A program made the translations under genes and the position numbers. Under the pieces are notes generated by a model. The model did not search any database, was not told the DNA's origin, and worked only from the letters and a program-made list of their open reading frames with translations. Below are positions 1 to 8,343 of a DNA stretch of 64,000 nucleotides, piece by piece. Source of the stretch: Pusillimonas sp. TS35 (GTDB lineage: Bacteria; Pseudomonadota; Gammaproteobacteria; Burkholderiales; Burkholderiaceae_B); NCBI RefSeq assembly GCF_009857885.1, contig NZ_WWER01000001.1:496001-560000 (forward strand), read 5' to 3'. Within the stretch, counting starts at the first letter, position 1; every line of letters starts with the position of its first letter.

Positions 1-30
1 GGGGGATCTTCATCTTAGGACACATGAAAC

Positions 31-726
31 ATGGATGTCGGTTCCACTCAGTTCTGGTTGGCCCTGCTTGAAATCATCTGGGTCAATATCCTGCTCTCTG
101 GCGACAACGCCGTCGTCATCGCCCTTGCGGCACGCTCGCTTCCCCCCAATCAACAGCGCATGGCCATTGGTTTTGGTTCTACGGGCGCCATTGTGCTGCG
201 CATTATCCTCACCATTGTGGCGGCCAAGCTGCTGCTCCTGCCCTGGCTCAAAGTTGTGGGCGGCCTGCTGCTGCTTTGTATAGGCATAAGCCTCTTGCGC
301 CCGAGCGACGACGCCGAAGACGGCGTACGCGAACATGGCAGCCTGATGGCCGCCATACGCACGATACTGCTAGCGGATCTCGTCATGAGCCTGGACAACG
401 TCGTGGCCGTCGCGGCGGCGGCGCATGGTGATTTTGTGCTGCTGATCTTTGGTCTTGCAATCAGCATCCCGTTGGTGATCTTCGGGAGCACATTACTGCT
501 CAAGGTCATCGAACGCTTGCCGGTCATTGTCTGGCTGGGAGCGGCGCTGCTGGGCTATATTGCGGGCGAAATGCTCGTGAGCGATCCGGCGATGGTGAAC
601 ACAATAGATGGTGCGGCGCAGCAGCTGCATACGTCGGTGCACCAGTTTGCGGTATTCATCGGCGTGGCGGGGGCAGTTATTGTCCTTGCCACCGGTAAGG
701 TTTTGCGCCTGCGGGCTGCCGGCTGA
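31..726 (+). CDS. TerC/YjbE-family integral membrane protein (copy 1)
   Basis: A 231-residue polytopic inner-membrane protein of the TerC family. It carries both family signatures: GDNAVVIAL at residues 24-32 and MSLDNVVAV at about 119-127. These acidic and Asn residues inside helices are the proposed metal-binding core. Characterised relatives (Alx, MeeF/MeeY) are linked to manganese export or metallation of exported proteins, but the ion handled here is inferred only. It is followed by a strong terminator and then by a second TerC paralogue. Only 30 bases of upstream sequence are visible, so a metal riboswitch in front of it can be neither seen nor excluded. Confidence 0.88.
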   Translation: MDVGSTQFWLALLEIIWVNILLSGDNAVVIALAARSLPPNQQRMAIGFGSTGAIVLRIILTIVAAKLLLLPWLKVVGGLLLLCIGISLLRPSDDAEDGVREHGSLMAAIRTILLADLVMSLDNVVAVAAAAHGDFVLLIFGLAISIPLVIFGSTLLLKVIERLPVIVWLGAALLGYIAGEMLVSDPAMVNTIDGAAQQLHTSVHQFAVFIGVAGAVIVLATGKVLRLRAAG

Positions 727-765
727 AGTCAAGCTGAACTAAAATAGTCCCGGCTATATGCTGCC

Positions 766-797
766 ACCCCGGCGCAGGGCTGCGCCGGGGTTAATTT
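766..797 (+). terminator. Intrinsic terminator after first TerC gene
   Basis: A perfect 11-bp GC-rich stem (766-776 with 781-791) has a GGGC loop and is followed by the T-rich tail TTAATTTATTT. It separates the two TerC genes, which suggests that they are transcribed independently. Confidence 0.8.
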
Positions 798-855
798 ATT
801 TCACGCGGCCAGGCCTGCCAGCCGTGCAGGCCAGCACTGCTCAACGGGACAACTA

Positions 856-1560
856 ATGTTAGCCTTTCTAGATTCCCTGCATTGGGGCGCTGTATTCCAG
901 ATCATTCTCATCGACATCCTGCTGGGGGGTGACAACGCCGTGGTGATTGCGCTGGCGTGTCGAAACCTACAACACAGCAAGCGCATGCAGGGCATACTCT
1001 GGGGTACGGCGGGGGCCATCGTACTGCGCGTTGTCCTGATCGCCTTCGCACTCACCTTGCTCGATATCCCTTTCCTCAAGATTGTCGGAGGTGCACTGCT
1101 GCTGTGGATAGGTATCAAGCTGCTTGTGCCTGAGGAAGACGCCCACGGCAATATCAAGAGCGGCAGCTCGGTATGGAGCGCCGTCAAAACCATTATCATC
1201 GCCGACTTTGTCATGAGTCTGGACAACGTGATCGCCATTGCGGGCGCTGCCCAGAGTACCCATCTGGATCATCAGTTGTACTATGTCATATTCGGCCTGC
1301 TGGTCAGCGTGCCTATTATCATCTGGGGCAGCACACTGGTGCTCAAGCTGATCGACCGCTTTCCACTGGTTGTTACCTTCGGCGCTGGCCTGTTGGGCTG
1401 GATTGCCGGCGGCATGCTGGTCACCGATGTCTTCGTTTTCAATCGTTTTGGGGAGCCCAGCCTGGCTGTTTCCTATACTGCCCATATTGCAGGCGCGCTG
1501 TTTGTGATCGCGGTCGGCAAATGGATATCAAGCCGCAAAGGCCCCAAGGAATCAACATGA
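856..1560 (+). CDS. TerC/YjbE-family integral membrane protein (copy 2)
   Basis: A 234-residue polytopic membrane protein, clearly paralogous to the preceding gene. It has GDNAVVIAL at about residues 25-33 and MSLDNVIAI from about residue 120. The alignment runs over the whole length, with a shared LK(V/I)VGG block. Copy 2 has a slightly longer loop after the second signature. Its stop overlaps the start of a 41-residue membrane ORF (ATGA), so the two are probably translationally coupled. A role in metal-ion export is inferred from the family. Confidence 0.9.
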   Translation: MLAFLDSLHWGAVFQIILIDILLGGDNAVVIALACRNLQHSKRMQGILWGTAGAIVLRVVLIAFALTLLDIPFLKIVGGALLLWIGIKLLVPEEDAHGNIKSGSSVWSAVKTIIIADFVMSLDNVIAIAGAAQSTHLDHQLYYVIFGLLVSVPIIIWGSTLVLKLIDRFPLVVTFGAGLLGWIAGGMLVTDVFVFNRFGEPSLAVSYTAHIAGALFVIAVGKWISSRKGPKEST

Positions 1561-1682
1561 GTTTGCTCAAATCGTCCGCCGGCAAAAAGCATTTCGAATC
1601 CGGCCTGTCTCTGCTGCAAGGCCTGGGCATTCTTGCTCTGATCGGCATCATCGCCGCCGTCGTCATCAACTACTTCATCTGA
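1557..1682 (+). CDS. Small single-pass membrane protein (41 aa)
   Basis: A 41-residue ORF has its ATG inside the ATGA overlap with the second TerC gene. It has a basic, polar N-terminus ([12 protein letters not shown]) and one hydrophobic helix of about 21 residues ([18 protein letters not shown]) reaching the C-terminus. It ends 4 bases before hemC, so it sits between the TerC gene and the haem genes in one tight transcript. I do not recognise a family. The overlap, the intact helix and the tight packing argue that it is a real gene. It could be a small partner of the TerC protein. Confidence 0.6.
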   Translation: MSLLKSSAGKKHFESGLSLLQGLGILALIGIIAAVVINYFI

Positions 1683-1686
1683 GGCG

Positions 1687-2643
1687 ATGGTGGCTCAAGC
1701 TTTAGCTCCCGAACGGCTGGTCATTGCCACGCGCGCCAGCCGGCTTGCCCTGTGGCAGGCCGAACATGTGCGCGATCGCTTGCGCGCGCTGTATCCCGCT
1801 TGCGAAGTCAGCCTGCTGACCATGACCACGCGCGGCGATCAAATTCTGGATCGCAGCCTGGCCAAGGTAGGCGGAAAAGGGCTGTTCGTCAAAGAGCTTG
1901 AAACCGCCTTGCTCGATGGACGGGCTGATCTCGCCGTGCATTCGCTCAAGGATGTGCCTGTAGACCTGACACTGCCGTTTGCCCTGCCTGTCATCATGGA
2001 GCGCGATGATCCGCGCGATGCCTTCGTCTCCAACGACTATGCTTCGCTCGACGAATTGCCCGCTGGTGCCGTCGTGGGTACTTCCAGCCTGCGCCGCGAG
2101 GCGCAGCTGCGCCGCCGTTATCCGCACCTTGCCGTACAGGCGCTGCGCGGCAATCTCGACACACGGCTGGGAAAGCTCGATCGTGGCGATTATGCCGCCA
2201 TCATCCTGGCCGCCGCCGGCCTGCGTCGGTTGGGGCTGCAGGATCGTATCCGCAGCCTGATCGAACCCGAGCTCAGCCTGCCCGCTGCAGGGCAGGGTGC
2301 ACTTGGGATCGAAACCCTGGCTTCGCGGGCTGACCTGCATGCCTGGCTGGCGCCCCTGGGTGATCCCGCCACGACGGCCTGCGCATTGGCCGAGCGTGCG
2401 GTCTCGCGCACGCTTGGCGGTTCCTGCCAGGTTCCGCTGGCGGCTTATGCGCAGTTGCGGGGGCAAACCCTTTTTGTGCGCGCACTGGTGGCCGAACCCG
2501 ACGGATCCCGGTTGCTCAGCGCCGAGGCGAGCGGCAGCGTTGCGCAGGCTGAATCGCTGGGTCAGCAGGCAGCCCAAGCCCTGCTGGGCCAGGGTGCCGA
2601 TGCAATTCTTGCACGGCTGGCGGCTGCCAGCCCGCACGCCTGA
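1687..2643 (+). CDS. hemC: Hydroxymethylbilane synthase (porphobilinogen deaminase)
   Basis: A 318-residue cytosolic enzyme that joins four porphobilinogen units into hydroxymethylbilane in haem biosynthesis. Diagnostic blocks are the N-terminal [13 protein letters not shown], the [16 protein letters not shown] region, the [12 protein letters not shown] block, and [10 protein letters not shown]. Cys247 in that last block is the dipyrromethane-cofactor attachment residue. Length is normal for the family. It starts 4 bases after the small membrane ORF and is followed 19 bases later by hemD, giving a hemC-D-X-Y order. Confidence 0.97.
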   Translation: MVAQALAPERLVIATRASRLALWQAEHVRDRLRALYPACEVSLLTMTTRGDQILDRSLAKVGGKGLFVKELETALLDGRADLAVHSLKDVPVDLTLPFALPVIMERDDPRDAFVSNDYASLDELPAGAVVGTSSLRREAQLRRRYPHLAVQALRGNLDTRLGKLDRGDYAAIILAAAGLRRLGLQDRIRSLIEPELSLPAAGQGALGIETLASRADLHAWLAPLGDPATTACALAERAVSRTLGGSCQVPLAAYAQLRGQTLFVRALVAEPDGSRLLSAEASGSVAQAESLGQQAAQALLGQGADAILARLAAASPHA

Positions 2644-2662
2644 GGGGCCGCGCCCCAGGCAT

Positions 2663-3496
2663 ATGCAGCTTACGCGCGCGTTCGTTCTACTTACTCGCCC
2701 CCAGGGCAAGAACGCTGCGTTGGCGGGCAGGCTAGGCGATGCCGGCCTGTGCGTCATGCAGGCGCCAGCGCTCGTCATCACACCATTGGCCGTCACCATG
2801 CAGGCGGTTCGGCAGGCGCGGGCGGCCCAGCTGGCAGTCTTCGTCAGCGGTACTGCGGTTCGCGCCTACTTTCGGGCGATGGATCAGGCTCTGGGCGGGC
2901 AGGGGGCGTTTCGCTGGCCGGCGGGCCAACTGGCTGCCGCAGTCGGCGCCGAAACCGCGGCTGCCCTGCGCGGCAGCGGTCGAGTCCCCGAAGATGCCAT
3001 CCTTTATTCCCGCGCGCCCGATTCCTCTCACGACTCCGAGTCCTTGTGGCCACTGCTCGCCGCCCGCTTGGGCAATGTGCGTCAGGCACTGATTGTGCGC
3101 GGGGAAACCGGGCGCGAATGGTTGGGCGAACAACTGACGGGCGCCGGTGTGCAGGTTGAACGCATGGCACTCTACCGGCGTGAGGCGGCTGTGTGGGGTG
3201 AGCGCGAGCAGGCATGGTTGGGCAGCGCGCTGATGCCCGGCCATCGATGCATCACGCTGTTGACCAGTAGCGAAGGGGTCGATGCCGTATGCGCCAACAT
3301 AGCAGCCTTCGGCCTGCTTACGCGCTGGCGGCAAGCCTGTTTCCTGGCCATCCATCCACGTATCGCAGAGCGCTTACAATCGGTGCTTGCGGTTTCTGGC
3401 AACGGGCAGCCGCCAATGGTACAACTATGCCAACCGGGCGAAGAATCCGTCTATCGCGCTTTGTTGCAGATGGCATCCGGCCCGTCAGGCTCCTAG
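2663..3496 (+). CDS. hemD: Uroporphyrinogen-III synthase
   Basis: A 277-residue protein with the two-lobe HemD pattern: VLLTRPQGKNAALA at the N-terminus, VFVSGTAVRAYF in the first lobe, ALIVRGETGREWL at the hinge, and LLTSSEGVDA in the second lobe. It closes and inverts ring D of hydroxymethylbilane to give uroporphyrinogen III. I chose the ATG at 2663 because it starts just before the first strand (LTRAFVLLTRP). The longer open frame upstream overlaps hemC. Sequence is poorly conserved in this family, so context (hemC before, hemX after) supports the call. Confidence 0.9.
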   Translation: MQLTRAFVLLTRPQGKNAALAGRLGDAGLCVMQAPALVITPLAVTMQAVRQARAAQLAVFVSGTAVRAYFRAMDQALGGQGAFRWPAGQLAAAVGAETAAALRGSGRVPEDAILYSRAPDSSHDSESLWPLLAARLGNVRQALIVRGETGREWLGEQLTGAGVQVERMALYRREAAVWGEREQAWLGSALMPGHRCITLLTSSEGVDAVCANIAAFGLLTRWRQACFLAIHPRIAERLQSVLAVSGNGQPPMVQLCQPGEESVYRALLQMASGPSGS

Positions 3497-3512
3497 GGAT
3501 TACAATCGCGCC

Positions 3513-4931
3513 ATGACAGAAAAACACACCGAACTCCCGCAAGATTCGAAGGCGGCGTCCACTTCCGCCGTCCCCAAGGCTGATTCGGGCTCACGTCCCG
3601 CCCCGGGCGCTGTGCCAGCAGGCAAGTCCGCTCGTGGCGTCAGGCGCGGCGGCCTGGCAGGGCCCGCCCTGATCGTGGCGGTCGTTGTGGCACTGGTTCT
3701 GGCGGCGGCCTTGTGGTATCAACAGCGGCGTTTCGAAGGTATCGCTGCCCAATTGCAGCAGCAGGCCGCCAGCAGCGCCGATTTCTCTCGCGAAGCCGAC
3801 GCACTCGCCCGCCAGGCACGACAGCAGGCCGACGAACAGGCGCAGCGTGTCCAGGCGCTCGAATCCGAGCTCGCCGATACGCGCACCGAACTCGATGGCC
3901 TGCAACAGGCCTTCCAGTTGATCACCGACAGCGGTTCCGAGCTTGTGCTGCTCAACGATGTTGATCACCTGGTCACGATTGCCCAACAGCAATTGCAGCT
4001 TGGCGGCAACGTCGCCAATGCGATCATCTCGCTCGAAACTGCCCAGGCCCAGTTGGCTCGCGCCAACCGCCCTGGCTTGGCTTCCTTGCAACAGACCATC
4101 AACGGCGATCTGGATCGTCTGCGTGCCGCTTCTACCATTGACGTCGCGCTGCTTTCTTCACAGCTCGACGAATTGGCCAAGCTGCTTGGCGACGCACCAC
4201 TCATCGTGCCCGATGATGCCGCGCCCGCTGCTACGGCTGCGCCCGCAGCCAAAAGCGCGGCACCAGCGCAAGCGGGCACACCTGAGCCCTCGGACGCCGA
4301 TGCATCGTGGTGGGCGCGCAGCGCCGGCGCCGCCAAAGGCTGGGTGCAGTCCGCATGGGGGGCCGTGCGCCAGGACCTGGGTGCTTTCATCAATGTGCGT
4401 CGTGTGGACGACACAGCCGCCTTGCTTATGTCGCCCGATCAGGCGCGTCGTTTCCGCGAAAGTCTGCGTCTGCGCATCATGACGGCGCAGTTGGCGATCA
4501 TGATGCACCAACCAGGCATCTGGGCTTCTGAAACGCGCGCTCTGCTCGAGGCGATAGAGCGCCGCTTCGATCCCCAGTCGGCAAAAACCCGTCAAGCGCT
4601 CAAACTGGCGAGGCAGTTCGCCGATACCCCCATCGACGTCAGGCTGCCCACGGTGGACAACAGCCTGCGAGCCATCGAAGCCTTGCGTGCAGAACACCAG
4701 CGCGACGAGGCCCGGGATGGCACGCACGAGGGTGCCGGTGAGCAGCCTGGGCAGCAGCCTCCCGATGCCAGCGACAAGCCCGCTGGATCCGCCACGCCGG
4801 CTGTTCCTGATACGCCCGTCACCCCGAGTGGCTCGAGTGCACCGGCGCCCGATACGCCGCCTCCCGCCGTGCCTTCAGCCGGCACGGGTGGCCAGGCGGC
4901 TGGCGCACCGTTGCAGCCTAACCTGGGTTGA
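3513..4931 (+). CDS. hemX: HemX-type membrane protein (uroporphyrinogen-III C-methyltransferase-like annotation)
   Basis: A 472-residue membrane-anchored protein. It has a polar Ala/Ser/Pro-rich N-terminus, one transmembrane helix at about residues 52-70 (LIVAVVVALVLAAALWY), and then a long Gln/Ala-rich coiled coil with the typical HemX block LVLLNDVDHLVTIAQQQLQL. The C-terminal tail (last 90 residues) is Pro/Ser/Thr-rich and disordered. HemX has no proven catalytic activity; an old name calls it a uroporphyrin-III methylase. It is always found beside hemD and hemY and may scaffold tetrapyrrole enzymes at the membrane. The start at 3513 gives the MTEKHTELPQ N-terminus. Confidence 0.88.
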   Translation: MTEKHTELPQDSKAASTSAVPKADSGSRPAPGAVPAGKSARGVRRGGLAGPALIVAVVVALVLAAALWYQQRRFEGIAAQLQQQAASSADFSREADALARQARQQADEQAQRVQALESELADTRTELDGLQQAFQLITDSGSELVLLNDVDHLVTIAQQQLQLGGNVANAIISLETAQAQLARANRPGLASLQQTINGDLDRLRAASTIDVALLSSQLDELAKLLGDAPLIVPDDAAPAATAAPAAKSAAPAQAGTPEPSDADASWWARSAGAAKGWVQSAWGAVRQDLGAFINVRRVDDTAALLMSPDQARRFRESLRLRIMTAQLAIMMHQPGIWASETRALLEAIERRFDPQSAKTRQALKLARQFADTPIDVRLPTVDNSLRAIEALRAEHQRDEARDGTHEGAGEQPGQQPPDASDKPAGSATPAVPDTPVTPSGSSAPAPDTPPPAVPSAGTGGQAAGAPLQPNLG

Positions 4932-4940
4932 GGTGTTGTC

Positions 4941-6470
4941 ATGAAGACTTGGTTCTGGACGCTCCTCGTTTTTGTTGCCGCAGTCGCGCTTGCGCTGGTG
5001 CTGCGCGAGCACAGCGGCAACGTGCTCATCATTGCCCAGCCGTGGCGGATCGAGCTTTCCCTTACCCTGGCGGTACTGCTGCTGGTGGCAGGCTTCGTTG
5101 TGCTGTATATCCTGCTCAGGGTGCTCGCCTGGATAATAGGCGGCCCAGAGCGCTTCCGCTCCTGGCGTTCGCTGCGTGCCGAGAAGCGTGACCATGAACT
5201 GCTGGAAAGTGGTTGGATCAAGGTGTTGGAGGGTCGCTACGCCGACGCCGACAAAGACTTGTCGCGCCTCATCGGGCGCACCCGTTCCGGCGGACGTCGT
5301 GTATTGGCCGCCCTGGCTTCAGCGCGCGCGGCGCATCATATGGGCGAATTCGCAAAGCGCGACGAAGCGCTTGCGTTGGCCACTTCCAGCGCAAAGAACG
5401 ACTTGCATCTGCGCGAGGCCACGAGCATCGTCGCCGCCGAGCTTTACCTCGACCAGAACAGACCCAACGACGCCCTCCAACTGCTCAAACCCCTGCAGGA
5501 TGCCAGCTCGCTGCATTTGCAGTCCACCGGCTTGCTGTTGCGCGCGCATCGCCAGCTTCAAAACTATGACCGCATCTACGACCTGACTCGTGTGTTGCTG
5601 CGCCGCGGGGCGCTGGACAAGACCGAGGCGCGGCAACTGATCGAGCTGTCGGCGGCTGCCCGCCTGCAGGCAGGCGGGCTTGAGCAATTCAAGAGCACAT
5701 GGGGTGACCTCAAGGCAGATGAGCGCACCTTGCCAGACATCGCGCTTGCGGGGGCGGCAATTCAGTCGGGCGCCGGCAACCACGATGAAGCGGCACGTAT
5801 TCTCGAGGCAGCGCTCGCGGTCAAACTGGATGCCCGTGTCCTCAATGCCTATGCGCAATGTCCGCAGGAGCATGTTGCCCGCCGCCTCAGCAAGGCCGAA
5901 AGCTGGCTCAAATCCCATCCCGACGATCCCGCGCTGTTGGCCGCCCTGGGCAAGCTGTGCCTGACAGGCGAGCTCTGGGGGCAGGGCGAGCATTACCTGC
6001 TTCGCAGCATGAAGCTGCGCAGTGACATGCGTATCCATTCTCTGTTGGGCAGTTTGTATGATCGCTTGGGTCGAACCGGCGATGCCATGAAGCATTGGCG
6101 CCGCGCAGCGGGCGTGGCAGGCGCGTTGCCGGTACTGCCCGACATCCACCGTGCCTTGCCGGCGGCCGATACGCACAACGATCCGCTGCTCGTCGATGCA
6201 GATCCCTTGCAATCGCCTTCCGTCACTCAGGATGTACATGTGCCGGTTGCGGCCAGTGCCGCTGATTTCTTCGATAGCGATTATGCCGCTGTACAGCCGG
6301 CGGAGCCGCCGCTCCCCGGGTCGGCGGCCACGGCCTCCGCGTCTTCGGGCGCACCGGCGCCGCAAGGCGACAATAGCGGGCTGGACGAGTACTTCGACAG
6401 TGCTCCCATACCAGGGGTAGACTTGTCCGAGGCGCCCGACCTTGCGGGGCGCAACCGGCGGCGCGATTGA
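4941..6470 (+). CDS. hemY: HemY-type inner-membrane TPR protein
   Basis: A 509-residue protein with two N-terminal transmembrane helices (about residues 3-23 and 36-62), then a long helical domain of TPR-like repeats with the HemY core ESGWIKVLEGRYADADKDL. The proteobacterial HemY family belongs with late haem synthesis but is unrelated to the Bacillus protoporphyrinogen oxidase of the same name. The C-terminal 100 residues are acidic and low-complexity. It starts 9 bases after hemX, as in the usual hemX-hemY pair. Confidence 0.88.
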   Translation: MKTWFWTLLVFVAAVALALVLREHSGNVLIIAQPWRIELSLTLAVLLLVAGFVVLYILLRVLAWIIGGPERFRSWRSLRAEKRDHELLESGWIKVLEGRYADADKDLSRLIGRTRSGGRRVLAALASARAAHHMGEFAKRDEALALATSSAKNDLHLREATSIVAAELYLDQNRPNDALQLLKPLQDASSLHLQSTGLLLRAHRQLQNYDRIYDLTRVLLRRGALDKTEARQLIELSAAARLQAGGLEQFKSTWGDLKADERTLPDIALAGAAIQSGAGNHDEAARILEAALAVKLDARVLNAYAQCPQEHVARRLSKAESWLKSHPDDPALLAALGKLCLTGELWGQGEHYLLRSMKLRSDMRIHSLLGSLYDRLGRTGDAMKHWRRAAGVAGALPVLPDIHRALPAADTHNDPLLVDADPLQSPSVTQDVHVPVAASAADFFDSDYAAVQPAEPPLPGSAATASASSGAPAPQGDNSGLDEYFDSAPIPGVDLSEAPDLAGRNRRRD

Positions 6471-6569
6471 CGCTTTAGCGAACGCATACATCCGTTGATT
6501 GCATTGCGCCTTATTCGCAGATTCTGTTTTTCCTTACTGAACCTTCCTACCTCACAAGGCAAGACCAGC

Positions 6570-7106
6570 ATGAGTTTAGATCGTGTACCGCCCGGCGATA
6601 ATCTGCCGGATGAATTCAACGTCGTCATCGAAATCCCCATGAACGCCGACCCAGTCAAGTACGAGGTCGACAAAGAGAGCGGCGCCGTATTCGTCGACCG
6701 CTTCATGCTGACGGCCATGCACTATCCCTGCAACTATGGCTATATTCCACAGACACTGTCGGAAGACGGCGATCCGGTCGATGTGTTGGTGCTGACGCCT
6801 TTCGCCATCCAAGCCGGTGCGGTGATCCGCGCCCGGGCCATCGGCGTGCTCAAGATGGAAGATGAGGCGGGGCTCGACGCCAAGCTGCTGGCGGTGCCCG
6901 CCGACAAGCTCTATCCGCCGTATAGCGTCATCAAGACAGTGCAGGATGTGCCCGAGCTCGAGCTCAAGCGTATTCAGCATTTTTTCGAGCACTACAAGGA
7001 TCTCGAGAAAGGAAAATGGGTCAAGGTACAGGGCTGGGAAGGTCCTGAAGCCGCCCGCAAAGAGATCGTCGATGGTGCCGAGCGCTGCGCCAAGGGCGGG
7101 GAATGA
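6570..7106 (+). CDS. ppa: Inorganic pyrophosphatase (family I)
   Basis: A 178-residue cytosolic hydrolase that splits pyrophosphate to phosphate. Family I motifs are present: [29 protein letters not shown] and the Mg-binding [11 protein letters not shown]. The start at 6570 gives [11 protein letters not shown], the usual N-terminus; an in-frame extension upstream is open but has no family similarity. Its stop overlaps the ATGACA start of the next gene by 4 bases. Confidence 0.96.
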   Translation: MSLDRVPPGDNLPDEFNVVIEIPMNADPVKYEVDKESGAVFVDRFMLTAMHYPCNYGYIPQTLSEDGDPVDVLVLTPFAIQAGAVIRARAIGVLKMEDEAGLDAKLLAVPADKLYPPYSVIKTVQDVPELELKRIQHFFEHYKDLEKGKWVKVQGWEGPEAARKEIVDGAERCAKGGE

Positions 7107-7813
7107 CAATGGAAACCGTCATTCCGTTCCCGCAACAGCCTGTGCTGACGGTCGTTGGCAGCCAGGCCGTGTTTCCGGTTCGCCGCGTCTACTGTGTCGG
7201 GCGCAATTACGCTGAGCACGCCAAGGAAATGGGTTTCACGGGCCGTGAAGATCCATTCTTCTTCTGCAAGCCCGCCGACGCGTTGGTCAATGTCGCCGAT
7301 GGCGCAGTCGGCCAGATGCCATATCCGCCGCGCACCGCTAACCTGCACTATGAAATCGAGCTGGTTGCCGCGCTGGGCAAGGGCGGCCGCGATCTGTCGA
7401 TCGAGCAGGCCGCAGAGGCCATTTGGGGCTATGCGATCGGGCTCGACATGACGCGTCGCGACTTGCAGGGCGAAGCAAAAAAGCAGGGCCGTCCCTGGGA
7501 AGTCGGCAAAGCCTTCGACTATTCCGCGCCGATCGGCCCATTGCATGCTCGCGCGTCCACGGGCGAGCTCGAGGCGGGCGCCATCACCCTGACGGTAAAT
7601 GGTGTTCAGCGCCAGTCTGGCGATCTGTCCGACATGATCTGGCGCACCGCCGAAGCCATTTCTTATCTCTCCAGTCTGTTCGAGCTTCAGGCAGGCGATC
7701 TGGTCTTTACCGGCACGCCCGAGGGCGTTGGCCCGGTGGTGGCGGGTGATGTCATGGTGGGCGCCATTGCCGGCCTGGGCGAGCTGCACGTAAAGGTCGG
7801 CAACCCCGCCTGA
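7103..7813 (+). CDS. Fumarylacetoacetate-hydrolase-family protein (fumarylpyruvate hydrolase-like)
   Basis: A 236-residue single-domain member of the FAH superfamily. [15 protein letters not shown] near the N-terminus, the metal-binding [11 protein letters not shown] segment, [20 protein letters not shown] and the C-terminal [11 protein letters not shown] block are all intact. These enzymes use Mg/Mn to cleave C-C bonds in diketo acids such as fumarylpyruvate or diketo-deoxy sugar acids. The small size fits fumarylpyruvate hydrolase or a similar hydrolase; the substrate cannot be read from the sequence. It overlaps ppa by 4 bases (alternative start at 7109). Confidence 0.9.
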   Translation: MTMETVIPFPQQPVLTVVGSQAVFPVRRVYCVGRNYAEHAKEMGFTGREDPFFFCKPADALVNVADGAVGQMPYPPRTANLHYEIELVAALGKGGRDLSIEQAAEAIWGYAIGLDMTRRDLQGEAKKQGRPWEVGKAFDYSAPIGPLHARASTGELEAGAITLTVNGVQRQSGDLSDMIWRTAEAISYLSSLFELQAGDLVFTGTPEGVGPVVAGDVMVGAIAGLGELHVKVGNPA

Positions 7814-7819
7814 CCACTT

Positions 7820-7850
7820 TCACCGGCCACAGTTGCCCAGTGGCCGGTGA
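7820..7850 (+). terminator. Hairpin after the FAH-family gene
   Basis: A perfect 11-bp inverted repeat (7820-7830 with 7840-7850) has a 9-base loop. It starts 7 bases after the FAH-family stop. It lacks a T tract, so it is either a weak terminator or an RNA 3'-end stabiliser. Confidence 0.5.
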
Positions 7851-7989
7851 TCCGGCATCGCCGCTCACTGCCTGGGCCGATGCCGAATCACTCGCGTAGC
7901 GCCCATCGCGTGTCTGGTTCAGACGCTATGCTGCTGGGATTCGACGAGCCTTTCACCACCGCCCCCGACGGGTGGACTTAATCATCCAT

Positions 7990-8004
7990 TTCGGATTCTC
8001 CGAA
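7990..8004. promoter_or_regulatory. Palindrome upstream of the Tad-type locus
   Basis: TTCGGA-TTC-TCCGAA is a perfect 6-bp dyad 60 bases before the pilin start. It is a candidate operator. No regulator is recognisable nearby. Confidence 0.25.
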
Positions 8005-8034
8005 TTGGAACACGTGCAGATGCAGAGCACACTG

Positions 8035-8060
8035 GCTACTCCAGTAATTTCCGGAGTAGC
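8035..8060 (+). promoter_or_regulatory. Hairpin that sequesters the pilin ribosome-binding site
   Basis: GCTACTCC (8035-8042) and GGAGTAGC (8053-8060) form a perfect 8-bp stem around a 10-base loop. The right arm contains GGAG (8053-8056), the Shine-Dalgarno for the ATG at 8065. In the folded mRNA the ribosome site would be paired. This suggests translational control of the pilin-like gene, by inference only. Confidence 0.5.
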
Positions 8061-8064
8061 AGCT

Positions 8065-8343
8065 ATGCGTTTTTCAGTTTCCACGCGCCGCAATGCCCAA
8101 CGCGGCCAAGGGATGACCGAATACATTGTCGTCGTCGCCTTGGTGGCAGTGGCCGCCATCGCTGTCTACCAATCTTTCGGCCAGGTGGTGCGCTCGCAAA
8201 CCGCCGCCATGGCACGCGAACTCGCCGGCGAAGACGGCACGCGCCAGAGCCGTAGCGCGCGCAGCGCAGCCGATACGGCTGCCGGCCAAACCTCTTCCAA
8301 GTCACTCAAGTCGTTCACCGGCAATGCCGGCGCCAGCAAATGA
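8065..8343 (+). CDS. Flp-like prepilin of the Tad-type locus
   Basis: A 92-residue protein with a short basic leader (MRFSVSTRRNAQRG) followed by QGMTEYIVVVALVAVAAIA. Cleavage after the first Gly of RGQG puts Glu at +5 and Tyr at +6 of the mature protein. This is the Flp/class III prepilin rule, and a hydrophobic helix follows. The remainder is polar and Ala/Ser-rich. I chose the ATG at 8065 because GGAG lies 9 bases upstream and the resulting leader fits. It overlaps the next ORF by 4 bases. It is probably the major or a minor pilin subunit; it could also be a pseudopilin. Confidence 0.75.
   Translation: MRFSVSTRRNAQRGQGMTEYIVVVALVAVAAIAVYQSFGQVVRSQTAAMARELAGEDGTRQSRSARSAADTAAGQTSSKSLKSFTGNAGASK

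Noticed and set aside
727-855. Manganese (yybP-ykoY) riboswitch in front of the second TerC gene
   Set aside because: The gap is nearly filled by a terminator hairpin and shows none of the conserved yybP-ykoY loops. For the first TerC gene the leader lies outside the window.
5319-6491. A 390-codon frame antisense to hemY
   Set aside because: Composition (Arg, Gln, Ala) and lack of motifs mark it as a shadow of hemY.
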